A stretch of DNA of 64,000 bases, taken from positions 190,827,873-190,891,872 of the forward strand of contig NC_057796.1 of the NCBI RefSeq assembly GCF_018294505.1. Direction: 5' to 3'. The DNA comes from Triticum aestivum. Its lineage: Eukaryota; Streptophyta; Magnoliopsida; Poales; Poaceae. Within the stretch, counting starts at the first letter, position 1. Each line of letters begins with the position of its first letter. The translations under genes were made by a program, and so were the position numbers. Below the pieces are notes generated by a model. It was not told where the DNA came from and did not search any database. It saw only the letters and a program-made list of their open reading frames with translations. Shown here piece after piece: positions 1 to 11,235 of the stretch.

Positions 1-539
1 ATCGACGCGCCCCCGGAGTGGCCGCGAGGGCGGCGCGTCCTCACCGTCGGCCTCACCATCTTTATCATTGCCGTGACGTCGCCTCCGTCTCTCCGGCACC
101 GGTCGGGGGCTCGACAACGCCATGCCCCGGCGCGACCGTGCGGGACGGTGCGTCCGTGTCGTTGGCCTCGGCATCGCCGGCCGTCCGTCGCGGCTCCGCA
201 GATACTTTCCACCGCGCGCCTCCCCAACAAGCGCCCGCGGCCCAGCGCCCCGCTGTCCAGGCAGCAGCGGCGCTGCTCAGCGTCGTTGCCAAGTCCGGCC
301 AGAGCCCCTGCCGTGGCGACCTCCTCGTCGTCTCCAGCCCCGCACAGGAGCAGTCCCGCGCCCGTCCGCGACCAGCCGTCCGCACCCCTGTAGCCCGCCG
401 GCCGGCCCGGCCGCCTGCTGCTCCGCCCGCCCGCGGCGGCTCGTTCCCCCTCCGAGCGACGGTCCCCCACGTCGCCCCGCTCCTCCGCCTGCGGCCGGCT
501 GGCCGTGCCGCCCGGCGACGGGCCCCGTCGCCTCGCGCC

Positions 540-1012
540 GCCTCCGCCCACGGCCGCCTGCTCGCCTCGGCCGGCTCCCGAAGTCGCCGCGCCCGCCGGT
601 GGCCGCCTCCGCCCACGGTCGCCTGCTCGCCTCAGCCGGCTCCCGAAGTCGCCGCGCCCGCCTGCGGCCGCCTCCGCCTCCGCCCATGGCCGGCTGCGCC
701 GCGCCCCCGCGGCCGGCCGACTCGCCTCCCCGGACGGCCGGCTGCGCCGCGCCCCCGCGGCCGGCCGACTCGCCTCCCCGGACGGCCGGCTCCGCCCGCG
801 CCCCCGCGGCCGGCCGACTCGCCTCCCCGGACGGCCGGCTCCCCCGCGCTCCCGCGGCCGGCCGACTCGCCTCCCCGGACGGCCGGCTCCGCCCGCCACC
901 CGGCCGGCCTGCTGCCGACCGACTCGCCTCCCCGGACGGCCGGCTCCGCCCGCCACCCAGCCGGCCTGCTGCCGGCCGACTCACCTCCCCGGACGGCCGG
1001 CTCCGCACGCGC
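540..1012 (+). repeat. GC-rich minisatellite-like tandem repeats inside element A
   Basis: Two arrays are visible. A unit of about 64 bp occurs twice from 540 and 604. A second unit containing ACTCGCCTCCCCGGAC recurs at 720, 768, 817, 865, 922 and 979, giving spacings of 48, 49, 48, 57 and 57 bp. The change from 48 to 57 bp reflects a CTGCTGCC-type insertion in the last copies. Repeated CGGCCGGC cores make each unit highly self-complementary. Confidence 0.85.
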
Positions 1013-1472
1013 CCCCCCGGCCGGCCGGACTCGCCGCCCCGCGCCTCCGACCTCCGGCCCGAGCGCCCCCGCCTCCGGCTTGGTTTCGTCCGCGCCTCAG
1101 CGCCTGCCCCGCCTTGCGGCCCCCTCTGCCTGTGCGCCCCATGGCCGGCCGCGCCATGCCCATCGGAGGCCGGCTGCGCCCCGCACCGGCTCGCGCCTGC
1201 GCCGGCCGCTTCCCGCCTCGGCCGTGGCCTTCGCTGGCCAGCTGCCTAGAAGGCAGAGAGGGGGCCAACTGACCCGCCCCTGCCGACTGGTAAAAGAGAG
1301 AAAAGTCAAGCCGGAAAAAAAAAGAAGAGAGAGAAGGAAAGAAGAGGTCGGCTGGGACAAAGAAAAGGAAAAACTCCGTCTATCCGTCCGCCTGCTTCGT
1401 CACTCGCACTGCCGGACGTGACCTGGCCTACCGGTCCGCCTCGACGCCTGGCTGGTCGAACCTCGGCCCGAG

Positions 1473-1960
1473 TCTCGGGGGCTACACCCGGCGGGTGCGA
1501 TGACGCGCCGCCGCGAGGAGAGAAGACAGAGTAGTCGCCGGGAAATCCGGCCCGACTGCTCAGCAGTCGGCCCGAATCTCGGGGGCTACACCCAGCGGGT
1601 GCGCTGACGCGCCCCCGCGAGGAGAGAAGACAGAGTAGTCGCCGGGGGATCCGGCCCGACTGCTCAGCAGTCGGCCCGAATCTCGGGGGCTACACCCAGC
1701 GGGTGCGCTGACGCGCCCCCGCGAGGAGAGAAGACAAAGTAGTCGCCGGGAGATCCGGCCCGACTGCTCAGCAGTCGGCCCGAATCTCGGGGGCTACACC
1801 CAGCGGGTGCGCTGACGCGCCCCCGCGAGGAAAGAAGACAAAGTCGTTGCCGGAAGATCCGGCCCGACTGCTCAGCAGTCGGCCCGAATCTCGGGGGCTA
1901 CACCCAGTGGGTGCGCTGGCGCGCCCCCACGGAGACAAGAGAAGAGTTTCGTCCGGTTGC
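1473..1960 (+). repeat. 104-bp tandem array carrying polypurine-tract-like motifs
   Basis: The motif TCTCGGGGGCTACAC starts at 1473, 1577, 1681, 1785 and 1889, an exact 104-bp period. The units are nearly identical and the last is truncated and diverged. A more diverged copy follows near 2048. The core GGGGGCTAC matches the polypurine tract directly before the 3' LTR at 2769, so the array holds repeated tract-like sites. No coding role is evident. Confidence 0.9.
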
Positions 1961-2324
1961 CAGCAGCCGGCAGAAGAAGAAAAGGGTGCTGTAAAACGCC
2001 TCGCCGCCTGGCCGGTCGAGCCTGACCGGCCGAGACCCTCCTTCGAGCGATCGGGGGCTCGAAGGCTACACCCAGCGGGTGCGCCGGCTCTCTTCGGCAA
2101 ACTCCGCCTCGGCTATACGAAAACCAATGTGAGCTCCTCACCCGCAGATTTTTTCACCACGAGAGCACGGATAACCTCGAGTGATGCTCGGGGGCTATCT
2201 CCGCATTTCATTACAGTTGCATCACTGTTCGCCCCGGCGCCAGCCAGAGTTGGCCCGGGGGCTGGCCGCTTGGCCTGAGACGTTAGTTCCCGCAGACGGC
2301 TTAGTAGCGTGCGCGGTATGAAAA

Positions 2325-2543
2325 GCCCACTCTTAGTCACAGACCGCAGAGCGGCTGTCCGACTGGCAAGAGTGAACGCTGAAGGCCACCCACGCGAAAA
2401 ACGTCCGGGAAGAAAAACGCTTCGGGCGACCCGACCATTTTCTTTATGAGTATCTACTCGGTTAAATTCGCTCCCAGAGTCTGAGTATTGTACACTCCAC
2501 TCCGCGGCCCACTCTCAGCCACAGACCGCAGAGCGGCTGTCCG
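2325..2543 (+). repeat. Pair of 36-bp direct repeats
   Basis: A block beginning GCCCACTC and containing CAGACCGCAGAGCGGCTG occurs at 2325 and 2507, 182 bp apart, with two mismatches. It lies between the 104-bp array and the 3' LTR of element A. Nothing else is recognised in this 0.8-kb stretch. Confidence 0.8.
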
Positions 2544-2768
2544 GCAAGTGAGAGCACAAGCCAAAGAGCGGAGGGAACATGAAAGAGATGAAAGGGGGCT
2601 CGGACGAAACCGAGTCGGCACCCTCCGCATAAAACTTGCAGTGCTAAAAAGCAATCATTTGATATATCCGCATGGACTAACTTTGTCTTTTGCATGATCA
2701 TTTCCATGAACACTCGCGAAAAAACCTCCGCCCGACTTTGCCAAGTTGCCCGGAGGCTTGGGGGCTAC

Positions 2769-3574
2769 TGTCGGAGTAATTGGACACGGGTATCCCGAAG
2801 ACGGCAAGGCAATATTTCAAGACATCAGGGCTAGCAACGCCCCTCAGTCCGACTGCCCGGCCGCTCCTGCCGGCTCCCCGACCGACTGCTCCACCCGGCC
2901 GGCTGCCAGCCGACCGACCGCACTGACTAGCCGGCTGCCGACTGCAGTCCGACCCGGCATCGACAAGACCCCGACGAGATGACCATACCGCGGACAAGAC
3001 AACCGTACCGCAACACCATCATGTATAGTGTCACTTGTCCCCTGGCACTATTCATGAAGTGACCTAGGGGACAAGCATGACATGCACCATGCCTTGCTCC
3101 CATACCTCCACATAGCTTAGATACAAAGCTACCCTCTCCTATAAAAGGAGACACACATCCATCCATCCGTGGATGGACTCACACGTACACACAAGCAAGC
3201 TAGCTAGCAAGAGAGCTAGCTAGCCATCCATCCATCCATTCCCACGGGCAAGCCTACCCGAGCACACATACGGCTATGCTCATGGCCGGCCACTAAAGCG
3301 TGCCTTGTGCACACATATATGGAGTCATATGCCCATGGCACTGCCCCTAGATACAGCTCTAGGAGCGCTTTGTACTGCCCGATGTACACCCCAGATATAT
3401 ATGCTCAGACATGCAGGAGTAGGGGTATTATCTCTCCGGAGAGCCCCGAACCTGGGTAAACTAGCGCGTGCTACTCGCATACCCGCTCCCGGGCCTATCA
3501 GCAGCAGTCTTACCCTCACACAAAGCCCTTGTGGCATCTGTCGACTCACACCCCCCCGTGAGAATACCACGACA
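2769..3574 (+). repeat. 3' LTR of element A (806 bp)
   Basis: It starts TGTCGGAGTAATTGG directly after the GGGGGCTAC tract and ends AATACCACGACA, giving TG...CA termini. A TATA box (TATAAAAG) at 3140-3147 sits in a plausible U3 position, followed by short ATCC and GCTA microsatellite runs. Fatima-type gag sequence resumes immediately after 3574, which supports the right boundary. The matching target duplication is outside the window. Confidence 0.75.
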
Positions 3575-5908
3575 TCCGCGGACGCCGAGCTCGATCAGTT
3601 ATCGATCTTCGAATTTGACGCAGCAGACGTATTCCGACACTCGCCTTTTGGCGATGTACTAAACTCATTAAAACATCTGTCCTTGGCGGGAGACTCAGAG
3701 CCGAACTATGTCCGGTTTGAACTGGAAGCTGATGACGGGGAATTTTGTTTCCCACCCGCCACCCACTACATAGCCACTGCCGAGGACTTAACCGACGTGC
3801 TTGATTACGACTCCGAAGACATCAACAGCATAGACGACAGTGCCGATGAGGAGAAGGGCCAATACCCGCTGTCTACCGGGTGTTGGATGGCCATTTCTTC
3901 ATACGACGTATACATAGTAGATACACCTAAAGAAACTAACAACGACGACAAAGAGGGTCCAGTTGAGGACAAACCTCCTGAGACACAGTCCAGACGCTGG
4001 CGTCAGCAGCGCCGCTCCAAGCCACGTCGTGCAAAAGACAACAACACCGGCACCAGAGAAGACAATACTCCGGATGATGCCGAAGACAATGAAGACCCTA
4101 TTGGGACATTCTCCAAACAGGATGAACGGGAAGACGGGCACGTTAGCCCCGATGAACAGGTCATACATGAAGACTCGGAGGATAGCAATTACCTTCCGCT
4201 CTCCGAGGATGAGGAGAGCCTTGGCAACGAGGATTTCATCGTGCCTGAGGAACCTCTCGAGCAGGAGCGCTTTAAGCGCCGGCTAGTAGCCACAGCAAGG
4301 AGCCTGAAAAAGAAGCTGCAGCAGCTTCAAGCTGACCAAGACCCGCTCAATGATAGATGGACCGAAGTCCTCGCCGCCGAGGAATACGGCCTTAGCGGCC
4401 TAGCCAAAAATTACCCGAAGCGCAAATTGCTACCTCAGTTCGGTGACGAGGCGCTGGAGCCCGTACCACCATCGCGCAACGCGGCTGACCGACCGCCACA
4501 CGGTCGGGATAAAGTGGCAACTCAAGCCAAACACCGGACCGCCCCACCTCGCCGTAAAGGAAGGGTTAAAACAGCTCGGGGTTACACATACGACCTTCGA
4601 CAAGATCCGGACAGTAGAGCAGGACATACAAGACTGATCTACGGATCGCGAGGACGTGCCTCGATACGCGACGACGGCTACCTATTCGGACGCAACAAAC
4701 AGAGCCACGCTCGGGTCGAAAACCGCAAACGGACTCCATCGGAGGTACATCGTAGTGTGGCCCAATACAGAGGCGCCGCACACCCTCTTTGCTTCACAGA
4801 CGAAGTAATGGAGCACGAATTTCCAGACGGGTTCAAACCCATGAATATCGAATCATGCGACGGAACAACCGATCCCGCGGTATGGATCGAGGACTTCCTC
4901 CTCCATATCCACATGGCCCGTGGCGATGACCTCCATGCCATCAAATACCTTCCACTAAAACTCAAAGGACCAGCTCGATACTGGTTAAACAGTCTGCCAG
5001 AAAACTCTATTGGCAGCTGGGAGGACTTGGAAGATCCCTTCCGTGAAAACTTCCAAGGAACATATGTCTGGCCACCAAATGCCGATGACTTAACCCACAT
5101 TGTCCAGCAGCCCAGAGAGTCAGCCAGGAAGCTCTGGACCAGGTTCTTAGTTAAAAAGAACCAAATCGTCGACTGTCCGGATGCGGAAGCCCTAGCGGCC
5201 TTCAAACACAGCGTCCGAGACGAATGGCTCGCCCGCCACCTCGGTCAAGAAAAACCAAAATCCATGTCAGCCCTTACCGCTCTAATGACTCGCTTCTGTG
5301 CAGGAGAAGACAGCTGGCTCGCTCGTAGAAGCAGCAACACCAACGATCCGGGCACTTCCGAGGTCCGAGACGGCAATGGCAAGCTACGACGCGGCGAGCA
5401 CAAGCGCCACAATGATAATGAAAGAGCGCGCGATACAGCGGTCAACGCCGGATTCAGCGGTCCCAAACCCGGTCAATGGAAAAAGCCATTTACGGCGAAC
5501 AAAGACGGACCATCCAATTTAGACAGGATACTGGATCGACCCTGCCAGATTCACGGCCACCCCGACAAAGCAGCTAATCATACCAGCAAAAACTATTGGG
5601 TCTTCAAGCAGGCCGGCAAGCTTAATGCCGAACACAAGTGGAGGAGGCCACCCGGTGATAGCAATGACGAAGAGACTCACCAACAAAATACCGGGGGTCA
5701 GAAGCAATTTCCCCTCGAAACAAAAACAGTGAACATGGCATACGCGACACACACTTCTACAAGGGAGCACGTGAAGCACTCCCTTCGGACTAAAGATCAT
5801 ACTGCGGCAACTTCAGTACGAAACGATCTTATTAAACCGCATACCTTGTCGGCGATTAAGCCACCGGTCTCCATTGAACAGGATCGACCAATCCAGGAGC
5901 AGAAATAG
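3575..5908 (+). pseudogene. gag: Fatima-type Gag, 5' end replaced by element A LTR
   Basis: The frame is open from 3305, but its first 90 codons are LTR sequence of element A; Gag-like sequence starts at 3575 with an acidic, low-complexity N-terminal half. A Gypsy capsid-type (retrotrans_gag) region lies at about 4855-5260, with motifs such as YWLNSLPENSIGSW and FQGTY. A zinc-knuckle-like block follows: Cys codon 5543, His 5552, His 5579, then Tyr (TAT, 5594-5596) where a Cys would complete the site. The frame ends TAG at 5906-5908. Gag would form the particle and bind element RNA. The true start was probably lost to the insertion. With no pol behind it, proteins would have to be supplied by an autonomous relative. 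Confidence 0.8.
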
Positions 5909-7102
5909 CGGTTCGGCTTCCGCCGTCCACCTCATATACCTACGAAATTTGTATCGCGCATACATAACTATGCACTCAAGATACCCTGGGCATCGGCGGA
6001 AGCACAATATGGACAAGCCTGCAAGCATTTCTGTAACATTTTTCTCTAAATTACTCTTTCTTTCTTCATTATCTTTAAAAATAGGTGACGCAAAGGACAA
6101 ACATCTAACTGACTCTATCGGAGTTCGGATCCGTACACTCACCTAGGGGGCTACTTCTGTCAAGGAATCCCCTCACCGAGGACAGGCGGCGCAGACGTGC
6201 GACAGGAGGTCCAAAATAACTTTTTGTAGACCGCACTCTTTATTTCGAGCCTGTCATATGCCTTTTCCTCCGCCTTCGACCCCGGGCATGTCAAATAGCC
6301 GGGGTTGTGGTCTTTTTATCTATAAAGAAACCATTGGCATATCACTCAAGTCCCAATAAGCATAATCCGCATTCATCATCCATTTCTTTTAAAAAAATGA
6401 ATTTGGCTCCTATGGTTGTTTCACACACATACCTTGGCATAACCTGCCAGGGGCTCGGTATGGGAACAAATGAGTTGCCGACAAAGTCCGAACAGCTTTA
6501 TAGCGTACTACGGCGTCGCGAGTTTGGCCTTATATGGATCAGCTCTGAATCATGTCTTGGGTCAATGGTTGGGTTGCCCGGCTTCTGTGCTTGCTACCTT
6601 ACGTTCCACTCTATCGGCTAGGGTAGTAAAGGGAGAACTACTACGATTGTGCTTCCGGTTCATCTGGTCAAGCACCTCAGTAGAGAAAGCCAAAAACTGA
6701 CTGTCATGATGCTGCGAGAGCTGGTCAACCGCTCAATGACTTATCGGAATCTTTTAGGTCAAATATGTAAACACATCGTATTAGAATAAGCCGCGTACAT
6801 TCCAGTGGCTATATCGTAGTCCCCCCTATGAAACTCCTATGGCTAAGTGAAAGTGTTAACGCCCTATAGTCCGATTGCCTCGTTCACCGTATTGACACCT
6901 CCTTCACGGACCAAGACGTTGGGTCAAGAGTGCTCAGATGCTTTTTCGAACACCCCCGTATTTCCCACGAGGGGGCTGAAGCTGACGACTGGAAAACTTT
7001 CAGATCATATACAAACGGCCGCACAGGAGGAACAAAAGCCTTTTAGGAAAAACTAAAATATAGACTGATTATAAAAATTGTCTTTTACAATTCGCATACA
7101 CT
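5909..7102. other. Non-coding spacer between convergent gag and antisense gene
   Basis: No coding domain is recognised. The stretch is AT-richer than its surroundings and separates the 3' ends of the two convergent genes of element B. A tract-like GGGGGCTAC occurs at about 6147. This is where pol would start in an autonomous relative; nothing resembling it remains. Confidence 0.6.
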
Positions 7103-10100
7103 TCACTCGAATATTATGTCTTTCGAACATTGACCCTCTATCAAGCGGGCAGCCTCTAAGACGTCGTCAAAATAATGCTCTGGTGCGTGATGGTCCTTGC
7201 CCTTGGGTGGACCCTTCGCCACAACATCGATGGCCTTCATCTTCCCCGAGTATGTCTTGAAACGGGCAAAGGCCATCCGTGCACCTTCAATGCACGCCAA
7301 CCGCTTAATGGCATCGATACGTGGCACTGCATCAGCAAGCCGCTGCACCAAGCCGAAGTAGCTATTCAGAATAGGCTCAGTCGCCACAGCTGGATTATGA
7401 CGTTCTTCATGGCAGCGCCGGATATCCTATGAAGCTCGGCCCATTGGGACATCTATTCATTCAGCAGCAGAGGGCGTTTTGATGCACCAAACTATGACCA
7501 GAAAAGCTTCTCCGTTGCATATCCCTCTCGCGCTTGGTAAAACTGCTCCGCATCGGAAGAGCTCTTCGGCAAGTCCAAAAACATGTCTGGAGAGATCCAC
7601 ACTTGGTTAAGGTTAGCATAATTCGGATCGCCGAACTTAGTCTGTAATAAAAAGGGCTTACCAGCCGCAATATCCCCAGCTTGCCGGATCTCCTCATGGG
7701 CCGCTCTAGATTCGGACCGCGCTTCTTTTGCCTCTCGCAAGGCCTTGTGAAGATCAGCCATGTTGGGTTTATACTCCTTCTCGAGGAATTCACAGCGGCT
7801 AGCGGCATTTTTTAGTTCGAGCGCCATCGTGGATATTTTCTCCTCGTCTTGGCGCCAAGCAGCCTGTTCGGCCTTTAACTCGGTCGATGCCTTTTCGGCA
7901 GCCACATTACTAAATCGGGCCTGCTCCTTGGCCCGGGCTAGCTCTGCCCGAAGAATCTCAACGGTGGCGGCACCATCTGTAGCCATGCATATCCCAGCAT
8001 GCAACTTTTAGCGTCACGCTTATATTACAAACACGTATGTGTTAGGACTGCTCTGAATACATACCTTGCGACTCGTCAAGACGTCTATTGATTAACGAGA
8101 TGTCATCCCCTGCCACATCAAGCTTCTGCTGCAGCTCGGCAATATCCGTAGTCCGGATAGTCGTCAGGGGAGAAACAGCCTGTGTTCCAATTAACCAGAT
8201 TATTCCTTGAGCATTTCTTTTTGATCCTCTATTCGCCTCCCATGGGAAGCCAACCCGAGTCTTAGGGGCTACTACCTATACACAGGTGCATGTTGCAAAT
8301 AAAATATAGTTGAAAATATTACATCACAAACCTCGAAGCCTCTTAGCAGGCTCATGAAGGCTTCATTCAATCCGCTCTTCGTGGACAGAATCCTCTCAAC
8401 CACTGTACCCATCAAGGCACGTTGTTCCTCCAAGACAAACGCTTTTCGCAGCATATCCCTCAACATATCCAGCGCCGCTGGGTCTCCGGAAGCCGCTGTA
8501 GGAGCACGACCATCCTTTGAAGGCACCTGTTCACTCGTCTCCAGAATCACCGCTGGTTGAAAACCGGATAGTCCGGGGCCTTCATTGTTGGCCCCCGAAT
8601 CCCGGATGATCAGAGGCTCACATTCGGGTACTGCCTCCTTCATCCCTCGCACTTCTCGTTGATCAAGAAAAACCCTCCGAGACGACACTTCAGAGTCGTC
8701 CGCCTTATTGGGCAAGGAGGCCGGGGGAGGCGTCTCGCTTTCCATCATCACTGGGAGAAGATCTCCTGAACAAGAGGATCGCTCAGGAACACTCTATGCC
8801 GAACCGTTAAGATACACGTGAGTATTACGTGTCACTTCGATAACAGGAATGGAACGAGATGTGATTAAAGCACCCCGGATTTACTTACGATTTGGTCGAA
8901 GGCCTGTCCTCACGACGGAGCTGTTTAGCCGGTGTCGCCTTCCAATCCCGAGCCGCCCGGCGATGGCATCTTTCCCCTCTTGGGAGTCAGTTCCTCCCAA
9001 CCTTCGGAGGCGGCCCTTTTCTTCCTGTATGGAGAAGGGATGCTTCCTTCTCCTTTGCCTTTTCCTTCGGGTGAAGAAATGTCGATTTTCCCGGACTCGG
9101 TGTCTAATTTACCTCTAGAATGAAGGCCATCCCTGGTCTTCCCACTCTCCACCTTGCCCTCCTCCACCGGCGTCTGATACGGTGCCGGTGCCAGCATCCT
9201 TGTTAGCACGGGGTCCGCTGAGTCTTCGGGAAGAGGGTCCGGACACCTAATCCGTTCTGCTTTGTTTATCCAGCCCTGGAAAGAGATGGTTTGCTCAGTG
9301 TCTTACCACAGGATACCTCATTAGAGGTGTTCGGCGGACAGGTACTTATCGTGGTGTCCGGATGGTTGCAGTCAAGGCCGATGTCTTCGTTAGTATTCGG
9401 CCACTGCTTTCGTTTCCCAAAAAATAATTTCCACATCCCTTTGTGCGTAGTGCCGAAGAAGTGTTGAAGTGTCCGCGGCCCTTCGGGATGAAACTCCCAC
9501 ATGCGGAGGGGTCGCCTCTGGCACGACAAGGTCCGACGAACCAGCATTACTTGAATAAGCTTGATGAGATCAATGTCCCTCTCGAGGAGGCTCCGGATGT
9601 GGCTCTACAGAGTCTGCACCTCACCAACTGATCCTCAGTCCAATCCCTTATTAATCCATGATGCGAGCTGAATCGGAGGGCTGGATCGAAACGCTGGCGT
9701 AGCCGCCCACTTGGAACCACGGGGCTCGGTAATATAGAACCATTCCCGCTGCCATAAGTCGGAAGTTTCTGTGAAGGATCCTTTTAGCCAAAGAGCGTTA
9801 TTAAGCTTGCTCACTGTGGCACCACCATACACCACCTGCTTCCCCTCTATCACCTGCATCTTCACATTGAAGGTCTTGAGCCACAAGACGAAGTGTGGAG
9901 GGATCCGAAGGAAGGCCCCACACGTGACGATGAATGCCGAGATGAGAAAAACAGAGTTCGGGGGCAGATCGTGAAAATCCAGCCCGTAATAGAACGTGAG
10001 CCCACAGACAAAGGGATTAAGGGCGAATCCTAACCCTCGGAGGAAGTGGGAGACAAACATGACCCTCTTGCCGGATCTGGGGGTAGGGATAACCTGCCCT

Positions 10101-10219
10101 TCAGCAGGGAGCCGATGGAGGATTTCTGCGGTCAGATATCTTGCCGCCCTAAGCGTCGCAATATCCTCTTCTGTAACAGAAGAAGCCACCCATCGGCCTT
10201 GGAGGCTGGGTCCGGACAT
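7103..10219 (-). pseudogene. Antisense accessory gene of element B: PF04195-type N-terminus, coiled-coil C-terminus
   Basis: Read on the minus strand from an ATG at 10219, the first block (to about 9635) has motifs such as HFLRGLGFALNPFV, YYGLDFHDLPPNSV and FLRIPPHFVLWLKTF, the pattern I associate with Pfam PF04195, 'putative gypsy type transposon'. A stop at 9635 and a frame change lead into a second block (9547-9266) with PLRMWEFHPEGPRTLQHFF, apparently the same domain continuing. Blocks at 9209-8925 and 8751-8272 are charged linker. The block at 8004-7492 is a long Ala/Glu/Lys/Arg coiled coil, and 7387-7103 a C-terminal tail. The spacing suggests a multi-exon gene with introns. Function is unknown. 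The stop and frame change indicate a pseudogene copy. Its promoter should lie between 10219 and the 3' LTR. Confidence 0.65.
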
Positions 10220-10736
10220 GACTGAGGATTGTGGCGATCGAAACTTGGGTGTTAGAACTCGAGGTAGCGAAGGCTGAGGAAGAAGCAAGCGTGGAAGAGA
10301 GAGACGGGTCTGCACCCCTTTATACAGGCCGTGAGTATCTAAACGCCTACTCTTAGGCCTTAAAACTTGCCTGTTCGCAAGGAGTCGTAGCCCAGAGACG
10401 GTTGGGTAACCCACGTCCGTGTTGGTAAGAATCACTTAATAAGTGGGACACGATCTCGGCTTGGATAAGACGTGCTAATAAAGCCGCGCCTCAAAACCCG
10501 GGGCTGCAGGATAACAAAAGGTTTAAAATAATGTCCCGACGGTGACGTAGCGTCGTGCTATGAACAGTTGTCAGTGGATTGGATTTATAAATTATTGTGC
10601 CCTCTGTGGAAGTATACAAAACTCATGTTACACGTCCAGAAACGTTCAAGACGTCCAAAGACTATCTTGGAGTTCGGAAGGAGGAACCCGCCTTGCAATG
10701 CCGAAGACAGATCTACGCGTCGGATACCATGTCATT

Positions 10737-10757
10737 GAAGCCAGGTTCAGGGGCTAC
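10737..10757 (+). other. Polypurine tract of element B
   Basis: A purine-rich stretch ending CAGGGGCTAC directly abuts the 3' LTR start at 10758, the position expected for plus-strand priming. Confidence 0.7.
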
Positions 10758-11235
10758 TGAGGGAGTCCTGGACTAAGGGGTCCTCGGGTGGCCGGCCTGT
10801 TAGCCATGGGTCGGACTGTTGGGCTGTGAAGATACGAAGACCAAAGACTGCACCCGTGTCCGGATAAGACTCACCTTAGCGTGGAAGGCAAGCTTGGCGA
10901 TTAAATATGTAGATTCCCTTCTTTGTAAACCGACCTTGTGTAACCCTAGATCCTCCCAGTGTCTATATAAACCGAAGGACGTAGTCCAGAGGGGAGACAC
11001 ATTACCATAGTCATACAGGCTAGGCTTTTAGGGTTTAGCCATTACGATCTCGCGGTAGATCAACTCTTGTAATACGCATATTCATCAAGATCAATCAAGC
11101 AGGAAGTAGGGTATTACCTCCATAGAGAGGGCCCGAACCTTGGTAAACATCGTGTCCCCTGTCTCCTATTACCATCGACCTTAGACGCACAGTTCGGGAC
11201 CCCCTACCTGAGATCCGCCGGTTTTGACACCGACA
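10758..11235 (+). repeat. 3' LTR of Fatima-type element B (478 bp)
   Basis: It starts TGAGGGAGTCC and ends TTGACACCGACA. A TATA box (TATATAA, 10964-10970) is followed by a leader with AACTCTTGTAATACG. The 5' partner is outside the window, so age cannot be estimated here. Confidence 0.85.

Larger units (their letters stand above)
1..3574 (+). mobile_element. 3' part of an unnamed Gypsy-like LTR retrotransposon (element A)
   Basis: The right end is a complete LTR (2769-3574) preceded by a purine-rich tract ending GGGGGCTAC, so this is the 3' end of a plus-oriented element that continues left of the window. The 2768 internal bases hold very GC-rich tandem repeats, a 104-bp tandem array and a duplicated 36-bp motif. 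Open frames of up to 467 codons cross 18-1421, but they are Pro/Arg/Ala-rich in several frames on both strands, as expected of GC-rich repeats, and no gag, pol or host domain is visible. The element lies inside the internal region of Fatima-type element B, whose 5' LTR must be left of the window. I cannot name the family. Confidence 0.7.
3575..11235 (+). mobile_element. Fatima-type Ty3/Gypsy element (B), 5' end displaced, lacking pol
   Basis: The 3' LTR at 10758-11235 begins TGAGGGAGTCCTGGACTAAG, the start I associate with the Triticeae Fatima family, and ends GACACCGACA. The internal part has a plus-strand gag (to 5908), a 1.2-kb spacer and a long minus-strand gene (7103-10219). I find no protease, reverse transcriptase, RNase H or integrase motif in any frame, so the copy is non-autonomous. 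Element A is inserted near the start of gag, so the 5' LTR and leader lie off the left edge. Confidence 0.8.

Noticed and set aside
18..1421. Overlapping frames of up to 467 codons on both strands
   Set aside because: They are Pro/Arg/Ala-rich, open in several frames at once and made of tandem GC-rich repeats. This is the expected result of base composition, and no domain is visible.
1768..2278. Plus- and minus-strand frames of about 90-140 codons
   Set aside because: They translate the 104-bp array and flanks; the same peptide repeats in register with the DNA repeat.
3305..3574. Start of the Gag frame at 3305
   Set aside because: This part is the element A LTR and cannot be the native Gag N-terminus.
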